A stretch of DNA of 64,000 bases from a virus: IMG/VR virus record IMGVR_UViG_3300017917_003893, positions 1 to 64,000 of that record. One strand, written 5' to 3'. How positions within the stretch are numbered: the stretch's first letter is position 1; every line of letters starts with the position of its first letter. This document shows, one piece after another, positions 8,848 through 17,918 of the stretch. The notes under the pieces were generated by a model. The model saw only the letters and a program-made list of their open reading frames with translations. It made no database searches and had not been told where the DNA came from. Position numbers and translations under genes: made by a program.

Positions 8848-8930
8848 ATTATGATTGTATTTTTCTTATGAATTATATTATAAAATATGATAAAGTTACA
8901 TTTGATAATTAAAAAGTGCCTATAGAATTT

Positions 8931-8938
8931 AATATATA
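8931..8938 (+). promoter_or_regulatory. AATATATA late-promoter-like box, 4 nt before start
   Basis: TTTAATATATA followed by CTTT and the ATG at 8943. Close-spaced class, predicting an essentially leaderless mRNA. It also argues against the upstream GTG at 8916, which lies before the box. Confidence 0.55.
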
Positions 8939-8942
8939 CTTT

Positions 8943-9707
8943 ATGAAACTTGTTAAATATTTTGAATTCAATAAAAAAGATTTAGAACCTATTAAGTCTT
9001 TCTATCTTAAAGATGAATTGAATCCTAAGTTATGGAATGATTTTAACCTAGACAATGAGGTAAGAACTCAACTACTTACTATAGCTCAAGATTTTTACGA
9101 AAATATAGATTTTTCGGCTGACGTTGTTGATATAGTACTTGCTGGATCTTTGTGTAATTATAACTGGTCTGAAAAGTACTCTGATTATGACTTACATATT
9201 ATTATTAATTTTGATGATGTTGATGAAAACTATGATTTAGTTGAAAAGGCATGTGATTATGCTAAGAAAGTTTGGAATTCTCAACACGATATTAAGATTA
9301 AGAGTTATGAGGTTGAAATAGCGATTCAAGATAATGACGACTTAGATGAAGCTATAAAAGGTGGAAGAATGGGTGGTGTTTTTTCATTATTAAATGATAA
9401 ATGGATTAAAAGACCAGAGAGAGCTGATTTTGAACCTGATGAAAAACTAATATCTGAAAAAGCTAAAACTATAATGATGCAAGTTGACGATATTGAAGAA
9501 GAATCAGATGAAGATAAGTATGAGGCATTTGAATCTAAAATATCAAAAGTTTGGAAGAAAATAAAAGACTATAGACAAAGTGGTCTTGATAGTGAGAGTG
9601 GTGAATACTCTATAGGTAATTTAGTATTCAAGTTATTAAGAAGAAATGGTTACATTGGTAAAATAATGGAACTTAAAAGAAAAGTTTACGATAATCAATT
9701 TAAATAA
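8943..9707 (+). CDS. Nucleotidyltransferase-fold protein with capsid-targeting-like N-terminus
   Basis: 254 residues from ATG 8943, chosen over GTG 8916 because an AATATATA box ends 4 nt before this ATG. The N-terminus MKLVKYFEFN weakly resembles the targeting peptide on other proteins here. VLAGSLCNYNWSEKYSDYDLHI contains the GS (68-69) and DxD (Asp81, Asp83) signature of polymerase-beta-like nucleotidyltransferases, as in aminoglycoside nucleotidyltransferases and MNT toxins. Substrate unknown. First of three tightly packed genes (8943-11069). If the N-terminal peptide is functional the enzyme would travel in the head. Confidence 0.7.
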   Translation: MKLVKYFEFNKKDLEPIKSFYLKDELNPKLWNDFNLDNEVRTQLLTIAQDFYENIDFSADVVDIVLAGSLCNYNWSEKYSDYDLHIIINFDDVDENYDLVEKACDYAKKVWNSQHDIKIKSYEVEIAIQDNDDLDEAIKGGRMGGVFSLLNDKWIKRPERADFEPDEKLISEKAKTIMMQVDDIEEESDEDKYEAFESKISKVWKKIKDYRQSGLDSESGEYSIGNLVFKLLRRNGYIGKIMELKRKVYDNQFK

Positions 9708-9708
9708 T

Positions 9709-10404
9709 ATGGAGATTAAAATATCAGAAATAGAACAAGTATTCAAGGATGTATTTGAAGAAGAAGAGGGTGTTGTTAACTCTGTTGATACTGTTTATGA
9801 AATGTCAGATGATGAAAAATTTTATAAATTAGTTATATCAATACATGGTTTATCTACACAAGATACCTCTATTATACACACTAAATTTATATTCAAGACA
9901 GACTTAGATAAGAGAAATTTAATTGAAGATACATTCATATATTTATATGATATAAATTGTATTTATCATAAAATAGAGTTTTCAAATATAGTTGATTTGA
10001 AGAAAAAGATAGAAGATATAATAGAGTCTAGAAACTTTGGTGAGGATTTACAAATACTTTCAGACTTCATTGAAGCACCTGCAATGTTCTTAAATTACTA
10101 TATGAGAAGAGATAATATCACAGACTATTCAATTTTTGATGTTGAGTACGAACCAAAGTTTAAAACTACTCCTTGTGATAAAACTACTTTTGATTTTAAA
10201 ATAAACATTAATAATAATTACGATATGGAACTATCTGTTTATAAAGTAGATAGAGTTGATCCAGAAGAGTTAGATACATATAAGTTTCAATTTAAATTTA
10301 TGGATGAAATAGAAACATTTGAATCTGATACAATTAAAAACGTTCACTTCTTTATTGGAGACCATATAGCTAAGATTCTTGATAAAAAATTAAAGAATAA
10401 GTAA
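9709..10404 (+). CDS. Hypothetical acidic protein
   Basis: 231 residues, starting one base after the stop of the nucleotidyltransferase gene and sharing one base with the next start, so clearly an operon member. It is acidic, rich in Asp, Glu, Ile and Lys, with no membrane segment or signal peptide. I recognise no family. Confidence 0.7.
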   Translation: MEIKISEIEQVFKDVFEEEEGVVNSVDTVYEMSDDEKFYKLVISIHGLSTQDTSIIHTKFIFKTDLDKRNLIEDTFIYLYDINCIYHKIEFSNIVDLKKKIEDIIESRNFGEDLQILSDFIEAPAMFLNYYMRRDNITDYSIFDVEYEPKFKTTPCDKTTFDFKININNNYDMELSVYKVDRVDPEELDTYKFQFKFMDEIETFESDTIKNVHFFIGDHIAKILDKKLKNK

Positions 10405-11069
10405 TGAGATTAAGGTATTTTGAGAATTTTGTTAATCATATAAACGAATCTAATGAAGATTTTACTGATTTATCTAAAGAAGAGTTAGATGAGTTACTTA
10501 TTCCTATTGTCGACTTAGGTATCGAGTATTCTTTTACTACACCGAGAGTTATTACGGATGGTGAGTTTTCTGGTTATAAATCAATGAATATACAATTTAA
10601 AAACACCTTTCAAATAGGACCAGCGGGTGGATATACTGAACAAATTATTGATGAGAAATTCTGGGATTTCTTAGACGAGTTAATAGCTCTTAAAAACCGT
10701 TTAGAAAGCACTAGAGTTTCTATTAATACTAACTGGAGACATTACATAATTGTTACTTTTATACAAAAAGCTAAAGTTGAAGGTGATTTATTTACAATAC
10801 AAAAGTTGTATAATGATATGGATTTAAGAACTAATGCTTCAAAGAGTGATTTTACAAATAATATGACTAAGACTTTAGATAAAGAAAATTTAAAAATTAC
10901 TGTTAGATGTGGTGGTACTTTTGATACAGCCTCTTATACTGATAGAAAGTGGAATGGTCTTTTCAGAGGTATAGATTTTTCTAAATTTAATGTAGAAAAA
11001 GAAATTACTGAAGATAGATTTGGTGATAAAACAGCTGTTATTACAATTACTTTGAAAAGTGAATCTTAA
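10404..11069 (+). CDS. Hypothetical protein with capsid-targeting-like N-terminus
   Basis: 221 residues. The N-terminus MRLRYFENFVNHINES fits the recurring basic/aromatic peptide ending in a hydrophobic-x-Glu site, here INE before Ser. The remainder mixes acidic helices and beta-rich segments without a recognised motif. The ATG shares its first base with the preceding TAA. Predicted to be packaged and trimmed by the prohead protease (inference from the N-terminus alone). Confidence 0.72.
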   Translation: MRLRYFENFVNHINESNEDFTDLSKEELDELLIPIVDLGIEYSFTTPRVITDGEFSGYKSMNIQFKNTFQIGPAGGYTEQIIDEKFWDFLDELIALKNRLESTRVSINTNWRHYIIVTFIQKAKVEGDLFTIQKLYNDMDLRTNASKSDFTNNMTKTLDKENLKITVRCGGTFDTASYTDRKWNGLFRGIDFSKFNVEKEITEDRFGDKTAVITITLKSES

Positions 11070-11074
11070 TATTT

Positions 11075-11082
11075 AATATATA
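11075..11082 (+). promoter_or_regulatory. AATATATA late-promoter-like box
   Basis: TTTAATATATAAAATT, 25 nt before the ATG of the fibre-like gene at 11108. Confidence 0.55.
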
Positions 11083-11107
11083 AAATTGATAAAAATAACA
11101 TAATAGA

Positions 11108-12562
11108 ATGTCTAATATATCATTAAAACAAGTACCTGCTTCTTCAGTTCCAACACCTGCTGCTAACTATGTTAGAATATTTAGCAATATAGGAGATGGT
11201 GGTAACTTGTATTTTAAAAATAGTTCAGGTTCTATAGAAACATTAGGTGGATCAACTTATGTTCCTGTTACTGAGGTTACATATACTGAGTTATATAACT
11301 TATATACAACTTCCTCATTTGTACCAGGTGCTTATTATCTAATAACAAATTTTGAATCAATATATAAACAACCAGATTTTTACTTAGATGGACTAATTAA
11401 GCCAAATTTAGTGACTAGAGGTAAGCCACCTGGATGGGGATATCAACCAATTTTAGTTATGGCTATATCTACTACAGCTCTTGCTGTAGATGCTTATCAA
11501 CCAAATATATCAGGTGGTGGTTATTCTGGATTTCATAAGGATAAAATTAAATATGATTTTTTATCTAATCAAACAGAATTTGGTGATTTTACTAAAGGTA
11601 GAATTATAGAAAGAATAGATGAGTTTGGTAATAGAACTGATTATGACCATAGAACAATATTGTTTAAAAGATATCAAAACTATGAAAGAGATACCTCATT
11701 AACAGGTACTATAACTGATTATAATTGTGTTACAGGTGTTGTTACTGGAAATAGTACCTTATTTTCAACTGAGTTATCAATTGGAGATATAATAATTTTA
11801 GATTCTAAAGCTGACTTGGGTTATGATATTGGTTTAAAGGTTAAAACAATTGTTAGTAATACTTCTATGACTGTTGAAGTTGATAGTGCCTATACCGGTG
11901 GTGTTCCAAGTGCTGTTTCATTAACAAACTCAACGACTATAACGCCTATTTCATATACATTTACATTTAAGTCTTTTGATTTTTGGATAGCTTCAGCTAC
12001 TGGTGAATTTAATCAATACAAAGAAGTTTATTTTGGTCAAAGTGATGATAGTGATTATGATGAATATTATACTTTTGCTTCAAATTCTTATGATAATAAA
12101 TTTTCAGAATATTCTTATAATTATTTTATTTCTCATGTTAATACACTAATATTAGCTAATAATGTCTTCATTAATGCTTCTAATAATAATAGGTTTGATG
12201 CTGTTTCTGCTAATAATACATTGTATAGCGCATATGGTAATTTATCAAATCATACCTTTTTTGGAAATGTGTCTTCTGGTGAATTCAATAATAATTTAAT
12301 AAACTCACCTTTTTATAATAATAAAATTGGTAGTGCTATTAATAATACATTCTTTGCTGATTTTATTAATAATTCACTAAATACTTCTTTGTATTTTAGA
12401 TTTAATAACTTTAAGTGTAATGTTAATAACACTAATTTTGTAACAGCTACACATGTTTATTTACCATATAACTGTGATGTATTTAAGAATTCGTTAGCTG
12501 ATGTGAAGTTATCTTATTATAATAATTCAAATTCTTTAACAGTTGATAATATCACTGCATAA
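11108..12562 (+). CDS. Tail fibre/adhesin-like protein with Asn-rich C-terminal repeats
   Basis: 484 residues. The N-terminal 70 residues (ISLKQVPASSVPTPAANYVR...) resemble the attachment segment of phage fibre proteins. The middle contains IERIDEFGNRTDYDHRT, a pattern I associate with adhesin-type proteins of Bacteroidota phages. The last 160 residues are rich in Asn, Phe, Ser and Tyr with short alternating hydrophobic stretches (NNN-F--), consistent with a beta-helix. Likely a secondary fibre or receptor-binding component. Its end overlaps the convergent gene at 12552 by 11 nt. Confidence 0.68.
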   Translation: MSNISLKQVPASSVPTPAANYVRIFSNIGDGGNLYFKNSSGSIETLGGSTYVPVTEVTYTELYNLYTTSSFVPGAYYLITNFESIYKQPDFYLDGLIKPNLVTRGKPPGWGYQPILVMAISTTALAVDAYQPNISGGGYSGFHKDKIKYDFLSNQTEFGDFTKGRIIERIDEFGNRTDYDHRTILFKRYQNYERDTSLTGTITDYNCVTGVVTGNSTLFSTELSIGDIIILDSKADLGYDIGLKVKTIVSNTSMTVEVDSAYTGGVPSAVSLTNSTTITPISYTFTFKSFDFWIASATGEFNQYKEVYFGQSDDSDYDEYYTFASNSYDNKFSEYSYNYFISHVNTLILANNVFINASNNNRFDAVSANNTLYSAYGNLSNHTFFGNVSSGEFNNNLINSPFYNNKIGSAINNTFFADFINNSLNTSLYFRFNNFKCNVNNTNFVTATHVYLPYNCDVFKNSLADVKLSYYNNSNSLTVDNITA

Positions 12563-12821
12563 AGTTAATTATAGTTTCTAAATTTTCTTTATTAAATTCA
12601 CCATTTAAAGGTTTTCCACCAGATTTTAGATATTGGTTGTATAATTCATTATACTCATCTATAGTATAAAATTTATTATCTAGTTCTGATAATATAATAT
12701 TTGTATCGTGAAAGTCTACAGTTTTGTTTTGTAGTCTTGTTTCACCGTATGCTGGACCTATAGGTCCTACTAACTCAGTACCTGATACTTCTTCGTTAAA
12801 TTGTTTGAATGATTTTATCAC
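12552..12821 (-). CDS. Small protein with capsid-targeting-like N-terminus
   Basis: 89 residues starting MIKSFKQFNEEVSG, with a predicted cleavage site at FNE. The mature part would be about 80 residues with no recognised motif. The start overlaps the preceding gene (12818-13273) by 4 nt as ATGA, so the two are coupled. Candidate internal head protein. Confidence 0.68.
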   Translation of the reverse strand: MIKSFKQFNEEVSGTELVGPIGPAYGETRLQNKTVDFHDTNIILSELDNKFYTIDEYNELYNQYLKSGGKPLNGEFNKENLETIINFMQ

Positions 12822-13273
12822 TTTTCTTTTTCTAATTTTTCAAAATATTCATCTTGTTCTTCAAGTGAATATTCATTTCTCTTAGTGTTATATATTAAAT
12901 TATAAAGGAACTTATCATGTAGTTTATGATGCTCATCGTGTACCATTGTTACAGTACAGGTTTCTTCTTCAAAATTGTTTTCAATTTTGATTATTTCCAT
13001 TCCAAATTTTCCATTCTTATCATGTAAATTACATATAACTTTTATTCTTTTTTCTAAAAGTTCTAAAATCTTTGAAAACGTGGAGTTTTTTGACAAATAA
13101 AGAAAGTCTTTCATTTCTTCTTTTTGAGTTGAGTTGTACAACTCTAAGAAACTTTGCTCTCTTTTGGTAAGTTGTTTCTTTCTAGAAACTTTATCCATTA
13201 TTCTTTTTACTTCCATTTGTTTAACAGATTCGTTGAATAGATAATACTTTATAAATCTTTCAATTTTCTTCAT
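12818..13273 (-). CDS. Hypothetical protein with capsid-targeting-like N-terminus
   Basis: 151 residues from ATG 13273. The frame is open 30 codons further upstream, but that stretch contains the promoter-like box and is not protein-like. MKKIERFIKYYLFNES fits the targeting pattern (FNE before Ser). The body is charged, Lys/Glu-rich and probably helical, with no recognised domain. An AATATATA box lies 23 nt upstream. Confidence 0.7.
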   Translation of the reverse strand: MKKIERFIKYYLFNESVKQMEVKRIMDKVSRKKQLTKREQSFLELYNSTQKEEMKDFLYLSKNSTFSKILELLEKRIKVICNLHDKNGKFGMEIIKIENNFEEETCTVTMVHDEHHKLHDKFLYNLIYNTKRNEYSLEEQDEYFEKLEKEK

Positions 13274-13296
13274 ACAAATATAATACTTTCTTCTTT

Positions 13297-13304
13297 TATA
13301 TATT
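13297..13304 (-). promoter_or_regulatory. AATATATA late-promoter-like box
   Basis: CTTAATATATAAAAG on the minus strand, 23 nt before the ATG at 13273. Confidence 0.55.
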
Positions 13305-13323
13305 AAGAAGAATTTGTTTATTT

Positions 13324-13331
13324 TATATATA
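13324..13331 (+). promoter_or_regulatory. TATATATA variant late-promoter-like box
   Basis: TTTTATATATACATT, 23 nt before ATG 13355. This common spacing supports the ATG rather than the TTG at 13352 as the tape measure start. Confidence 0.45.
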
Positions 13332-13354
13332 CATTGTAAAATTATTTTGTTTTG

Positions 13355-16300
13355 ATGGATCAAAGGTTATTAGAAAGTTTAGGCAATTTATCGCTTGCTT
13401 TAGAAGAGATTGCTTCAGCTCTTAAAGATAAGAGAGAGGCTCAATCTGCTACTGCTAAAGCTATGAAAGGTGGTGATTTTATTTCTGAAATAAAAGAAAT
13501 AAATATAGCTGTAAAAGATCTACAAAAAGATACTAAACAAATATTAGCTAATCAGCAAACCATTATGAAAATGGGTAAACAGAAAAAACAAGAAACTGAT
13601 GCTGAAAGACTAGGTGGTGATAAAAAATCACAAAATAATTTTAAAGATGGTCTAAAAGTAATACTGCTTATAGCAGTGGCTGTTTTAGCAATAGGTGCGG
13701 CTTTCTTACTTATAGGTAAAGTTAACTTCTTGTCAGTTATAGCCTTATCACTCGCACTTCCTTTATTGGCTATAGGATTTGCTAAAGTTCATACTGTGTT
13801 AAAAGAAGTTGGATTTGATCCAAAGAAAGACGCTACTAGATTTATAATAGCTGTTACTTCAATAGCTGTTGGTATAATGTTATCATCTTATATTTTATCA
13901 ATGATAACACCTTTATCTTTTGCTAAGTTCTTTACCGCTACTTTTATTGCATTGATGTTTGCAATGCTTGCTCCTTCAATAATGAAGTTTATGTTGGCAT
14001 TTAAAGATATGTCTTGGTCACAGCTGATAAAGTCTGTTATAGGTTTTCCTTTGATATTACCGGCTATTGCGTTAGGTATAGCCTTTGCCTCTTGGGCTTT
14101 ACAGCTTATTAAGCCTATATCATTTACTCAGTTCTTAACAGCTGTTGGTGTGGGTATAGTTTTTGCAATTATTTCTTTTGGTATAAGAAAGATGCTAAAG
14201 TCTTTTGATGGTCTTAATATAGCTGAGTTAAGTAAAGCAGTTGTATTTTTACCTCTTATATTACCAGCTATTGCTTTAGGTTTGGCTCTATCGACATATG
14301 CCTTTCAGTTAATTAAACCTATTTCTTTTGTTCAGTTCATAACAGCTGTTGGTGTATCTGTTGTATTTGCAATTGCTGCTTTTGGATTAAGAAAAATATT
14401 AAAATCATTTGATGGTATTGACCCTGGCACGGCTGTTGTCGCGTCTTTGATGATGCCTATTTTATTTGTAGGTTTATCTTATGCTATAGCTTACTCATCG
14501 GTTGCTCTTGGTAAAGTTAAACCTGTTAGTTTCATACAATTCTTAACATCTATAGGAATAGCGGCTGTATTTACAGTTCTTTCTATAGGCGCGGCTAAGA
14601 TAGCTAACAGTGTTAGAAAGATGACTGTTGGTGACTTATTTAAGTTGCCAGTTTTCTTTACACTTATGTCTATTGCTATAATGGCTTCTTCTTGGATATT
14701 ATCACTAACTAAGATAATACCTGTTGGTAATTTATTTAAGATATTATTATTCTCTATAGTTGCTTCAGCGGCTATAGTTGCAGTCGCTGGTGCTATGTGG
14801 TTGATGAATAAGATGGGTGTTACTATAAAAGATGCTATAATGGGAGGTCTTTTAATGGTTGTTATATCAGCCGCTATAATGATATCATCACATATTTTAG
14901 CACTTGGTAATTATAAAAAGTATCCAGATTGGAAATGGGCACTTGGTGTTGGCTTATCTTTAATTTCCTTCACGCCAGCAATTGTACTTTTAGGTGCTAT
15001 TGCTATGAGTGGTGTTGGTGCTCTTGCTATACTAGCTGGGGCTGGTATGATACTTATTGTTGCTGGTACTATTACTGCTGCTTCTTATATTTTAGCGGCA
15101 GGTAAATACGGAACATATCCACCTCTTGCTTGGTCGGCTTCTGTTGCTATATCTATGGCAGCATTTGGGGCTGGTATGGTTACTCTTGGTGCTTTAGTGA
15201 TAGCAACGTTTGGTATTGGAGGTGCTATGTTAGCCGCTGGTTCTGAGGCTGTTCTAATGGTTGCTGATACAATTGTAAAATCTTCTTATATTCTATCCAA
15301 AGGTAAATATACCAATGGTCCTACTTTAGAATGGGCTGGTGGTATTGCACTTGCTTTAGGTGCCTTCTCACCAGTTTATGCTATGTTAGCGGCTAATAGT
15401 ATACTTAGTCTTTTCGGTGGTGGAGGTGTTGGACCTGAAGATTTCTCTAAAGCTATTATTACAGTATCTAGAGGTATAGTTGATGCGGCTGGTTTCTTTG
15501 CTAAGAATAAGTCAGCATTTGTTAACGGACCTTCTAAGGCTTGGTCTGAAGGTGTTGGGTTGGCTATTGGTGCTTTTGCCCCTGTTTATAAAATGTTGGA
15601 AGATTTTCCTTTTACAGGTGGTGAAAAAATGAGTAAAGCTATAATAACTATATCTAAAGGTATTATAGCATCTGCTGGTATATTTGCTAAAAATAAGGCT
15701 ACTTTTGACAAGGGATATCCTTCTAAGAAATGGGGAGAGGGTGTTGGTGCAGCTTTAGGTGCTTTTGCTCCTGTCTTTAAGGCGTTACATGAAGATACTG
15801 GTTGGTTTACATCAGGTGATGATGTAATTAACAATATGAAAAAGGCGGTAATTACCATTTCTTGGTCTTTAGTTTCAGCCGCTAAAGCCTTTTCTTCGGC
15901 TGGTCCTGATGCTTGGAATGCTTATCCTACAGCAGCATGGGCTGATGGTGTTAAAAACTCTATAAATAATTTTATAGAGGTTTATAAATCTTTATCTGAG
16001 AGTGATACAAATCCTTCAGACCTTGGTCTAATTACAAAATATGCCAATCAAATGGCTTATACTGCTGCTATTTTAGGTAAAAATAAAAAGTATTTTGATA
16101 CTCAGATAGATCCAAACTTTGTTAAAAAGATGTCTAAGAACATTTTAGATTATCAAAACTTAGTCAATAGTATGTCTGGATTTAAGAGTGGTGGTTTTAT
16201 GTCTATGATTGGTTTAGATCCTGTTCAAAGAGTTGCTAATGGTATGGTTAAAATCGCGTCAGCTTATGATAGATTAGCAAGAGCAGTTAAAAACTTTAGT

Positions 16301-16696
16301 TCTGCTCTTAACTCAATGAGTCCTGGTAGTATAAACTCATTTACTAGATTAACTGGTAATTTGGCTGTTTTATCGGCTATGGATTCAGGTATGTTTAGTA
16401 ATATGTTAACTGTTCTTGAGAAGAGGTCTGGTGTATTTGCTAAATTAATAGATATGCAAGATAAAAAGTCACAGGCTTTTATGCCACAAGTTAAAGCTGG
16501 TGGTGGAGGAGAAGGTGCTGCTGTTAAAAATAAACAAGGTCAACCAAAAGACGCTAAAGGCGAAACAGAACTTCAGAAGTTAGACAAGATTATAGTATTA
16601 CTTTCTAAAATGAATAACAGTGTTGGATCAATTGACACATTCTTACAAAATCCTAAAGCTTCAAAAAATGAAGAAATAGGAAAAGGTGATGGCTAA
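13355..16696 (+). CDS. Tape measure protein
   Basis: 1113 residues from ATG 13355. The N-terminal 110 residues are charged and helical. Residues about 100-650 contain many hydrophobic segments organised as repeats, with recurring variants of LILPAIALGLA and LIKPISF-QF. The C-terminal third has Gly/Ala-rich helical repeats and a polar tail. Long helical proteins with internal hydrophobic blocks and an upstream position relative to other tail genes are typical of tape measures. At about 0.15 nm per residue the tail would be roughly 165 nm, longer than T4. No lysozyme or peptidase motif seen. Confidence 0.8.
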   Translation: MDQRLLESLGNLSLALEEIASALKDKREAQSATAKAMKGGDFISEIKEINIAVKDLQKDTKQILANQQTIMKMGKQKKQETDAERLGGDKKSQNNFKDGLKVILLIAVAVLAIGAAFLLIGKVNFLSVIALSLALPLLAIGFAKVHTVLKEVGFDPKKDATRFIIAVTSIAVGIMLSSYILSMITPLSFAKFFTATFIALMFAMLAPSIMKFMLAFKDMSWSQLIKSVIGFPLILPAIALGIAFASWALQLIKPISFTQFLTAVGVGIVFAIISFGIRKMLKSFDGLNIAELSKAVVFLPLILPAIALGLALSTYAFQLIKPISFVQFITAVGVSVVFAIAAFGLRKILKSFDGIDPGTAVVASLMMPILFVGLSYAIAYSSVALGKVKPVSFIQFLTSIGIAAVFTVLSIGAAKIANSVRKMTVGDLFKLPVFFTLMSIAIMASSWILSLTKIIPVGNLFKILLFSIVASAAIVAVAGAMWLMNKMGVTIKDAIMGGLLMVVISAAIMISSHILALGNYKKYPDWKWALGVGLSLISFTPAIVLLGAIAMSGVGALAILAGAGMILIVAGTITAASYILAAGKYGTYPPLAWSASVAISMAAFGAGMVTLGALVIATFGIGGAMLAAGSEAVLMVADTIVKSSYILSKGKYTNGPTLEWAGGIALALGAFSPVYAMLAANSILSLFGGGGVGPEDFSKAIITVSRGIVDAAGFFAKNKSAFVNGPSKAWSEGVGLAIGAFAPVYKMLEDFPFTGGEKMSKAIITISKGIIASAGIFAKNKATFDKGYPSKKWGEGVGAALGAFAPVFKALHEDTGWFTSGDDVINNMKKAVITISWSLVSAAKAFSSAGPDAWNAYPTAAWADGVKNSINNFIEVYKSLSESDTNPSDLGLITKYANQMAYTAAILGKNKKYFDTQIDPNFVKKMSKNILDYQNLVNSMSGFKSGGFMSMIGLDPVQRVANGMVKIASAYDRLARAVKNFSSALNSMSPGSINSFTRLTGNLAVLSAMDSGMFSNMLTVLEKRSGVFAKLIDMQDKKSQAFMPQVKAGGGGEGAAVKNKQGQPKDAKGETELQKLDKIIVLLSKMNNSVGSIDTFLQNPKASKNEEIGKGDG

Positions 16697-16727
16697 ACAA
16701 AATCTTTTTATAATAATATAATTATAT

Positions 16728-17177
16728 ATGAGACGTAAAATATCTTTATGGAAAAAAATTAAACTTTTTAGAGAGTTTAGAAAAATTATCAAGGTAAATG
16801 AAACAGAAATTAATGAAGTTTTTGGTTCTAGAATTGATAGTGCTTATAGAATATACAACGTTTTAAACGTTCCCGAAGAGATGATAGGTGAACCCTATAA
16901 TCTAAGAAAGGCTGATATTGATAGATTTGCTGAAACAATGGTTAGAGAATATACTATTAAAATATCAGAGTATTTAGATTCTAAAAAACTAAAAGAAATG
17001 TATGATTTCTATGAAATCAGAAAGGTTGATAAATATGCTTATTTAGTTGTTTTAGGATTTTCAATACCAAATGATATGTTTAGAAGTAATGAATACTATG
17101 ACTTTATTAGATTTAGAGTTATTCCAGCTGCTAGTATTTTATTATTAATATTACTTCTACTTATTTTTCTTATTTAA
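16728..17177 (+). CDS. Small protein with C-terminal membrane anchor
   Basis: 149 residues. The N-terminal 125 residues are basic and helical (MRRKISLWKKIKLFREFRK). The last 20 (IPAASILLLILLLLIFLI) form one transmembrane helix ending at the C-terminus, as in tail-anchored proteins. It lies 31 nt after the tape measure gene. Function unknown. Confidence 0.65.
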   Translation: MRRKISLWKKIKLFREFRKIIKVNETEINEVFGSRIDSAYRIYNVLNVPEEMIGEPYNLRKADIDRFAETMVREYTIKISEYLDSKKLKEMYDFYEIRKVDKYAYLVVLGFSIPNDMFRSNEYYDFIRFRVIPAASILLLILLLLIFLI

Positions 17178-17226
17178 TTAAACTTTTGCCACTACAGAAC
17201 TTATAAAATAAAAAAATAATATTCAC

Positions 17227-17658
17227 ATGGATAATTTTTATGAGGTATCTGAGGATTCAATCGCAAGATTTTTTGAAGTCTTTAACAAGAAATCCTTCCC
17301 AGTAAGTATCAAATTCCAATTTATTGGTAATGAAAAACAAAAAGAACTTATTAAAGTTTCAAAAATATCAGACAACTATGCTTTTATTTTACAAAAAGAA
17401 ATTCTAGTTACTATAAATGATGATTTAATGAGTGTATTTGATGATGAGTCAATACAGATCTTAATAGAACAAGAAATTGACAAAATCAATATCAATATTG
17501 AGACTGGTAAAATTAAATTTGTTAAAACCGACTTAAATACATTTTCAGCAATCGTTAATAAATATGGTGTTGAGAAAGTCGCAAGAGCAAATAAAGTAGA
17601 AGAGTTGTATCAGGAGCAGAAAAAAGATGCTAAGACTGACGAAGAATTTATAGCTTAA
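17227..17658 (+). CDS. Degenerate phage metallopeptidase-like protein
   Basis: 143 residues. The segment YAFILQKEILVTINDDL, then ILIEQEID (78-85), then FVKTDLNTFSAIVNKYG (98-114), follows the layout I remember for the phage putative metallopeptidase family, where the corresponding motifs are HELxH and a KHD-EF--I--YG tail. Both zinc-binding His positions of HExxH are replaced (EQEID at 81-85) and the later His is Thr101. If the assignment is right the protein kept the fold but lost catalysis. It is followed after 2 nt by the next small gene. Confidence 0.6.
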   Translation: MDNFYEVSEDSIARFFEVFNKKSFPVSIKFQFIGNEKQKELIKVSKISDNYAFILQKEILVTINDDLMSVFDDESIQILIEQEIDKININIETGKIKFVKTDLNTFSAIVNKYGVEKVARANKVEELYQEQKKDAKTDEEFIA

Positions 17659-17660
17659 TT

Positions 17661-17897
17661 ATGAGTAGTATAGGACAAAATTACATAAATGCCTTGAGAA
17701 AAAGATATGAGGCACAAATCGAAGAAGCTAAAGCAAATTTAGCACTTTATTTTTCATCTTCAAATTTAGCGGCTATTGGAGAACACTCTGATTTATTAGC
17801 TGAACATGATAGATGGGTTGAAGCTTACGCTAACGCAAAAGATAAGTTAGAGTCTTTAAACACACTTTATAGTGATGATACCTTATTAAAAGGATAA
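17661..17897 (+). CDS. Small helical protein
   Basis: 78 residues, ATG 2 nt after the previous stop. The Ala/Glu/Leu-rich sequence (RKRYEAQIEEAKANLALYF) predicts a helical hairpin or coiled coil. No recognised family; perhaps a structural adaptor near the tape measure operon. Confidence 0.62.
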   Translation: MSSIGQNYINALRKRYEAQIEEAKANLALYFSSSNLAAIGEHSDLLAEHDRWVEAYANAKDKLESLNTLYSDDTLLKG

Positions 17898-17918
17898 AAT
17901 TAAAATTAAATAAAATAT

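Noticed and set aside
8848-8930. Promoter for the glycosylation operon
   Set aside because: TATAATATAATTC on the minus strand is suggestive but fits neither the late box nor the host-type consensus well enough to call.
8916-8942. GTG start for the nucleotidyltransferase gene
   Set aside because: The AATATATA box lies between this GTG and ATG 8943, and the peptide after the ATG fits the targeting-like pattern better.
13274-13363. 30-codon N-terminal extension of the minus gene at 12818-13273
   Set aside because: It covers the promoter-like boxes; the ATG at 13273 starts a targeting-like peptide at normal spacing from its box.
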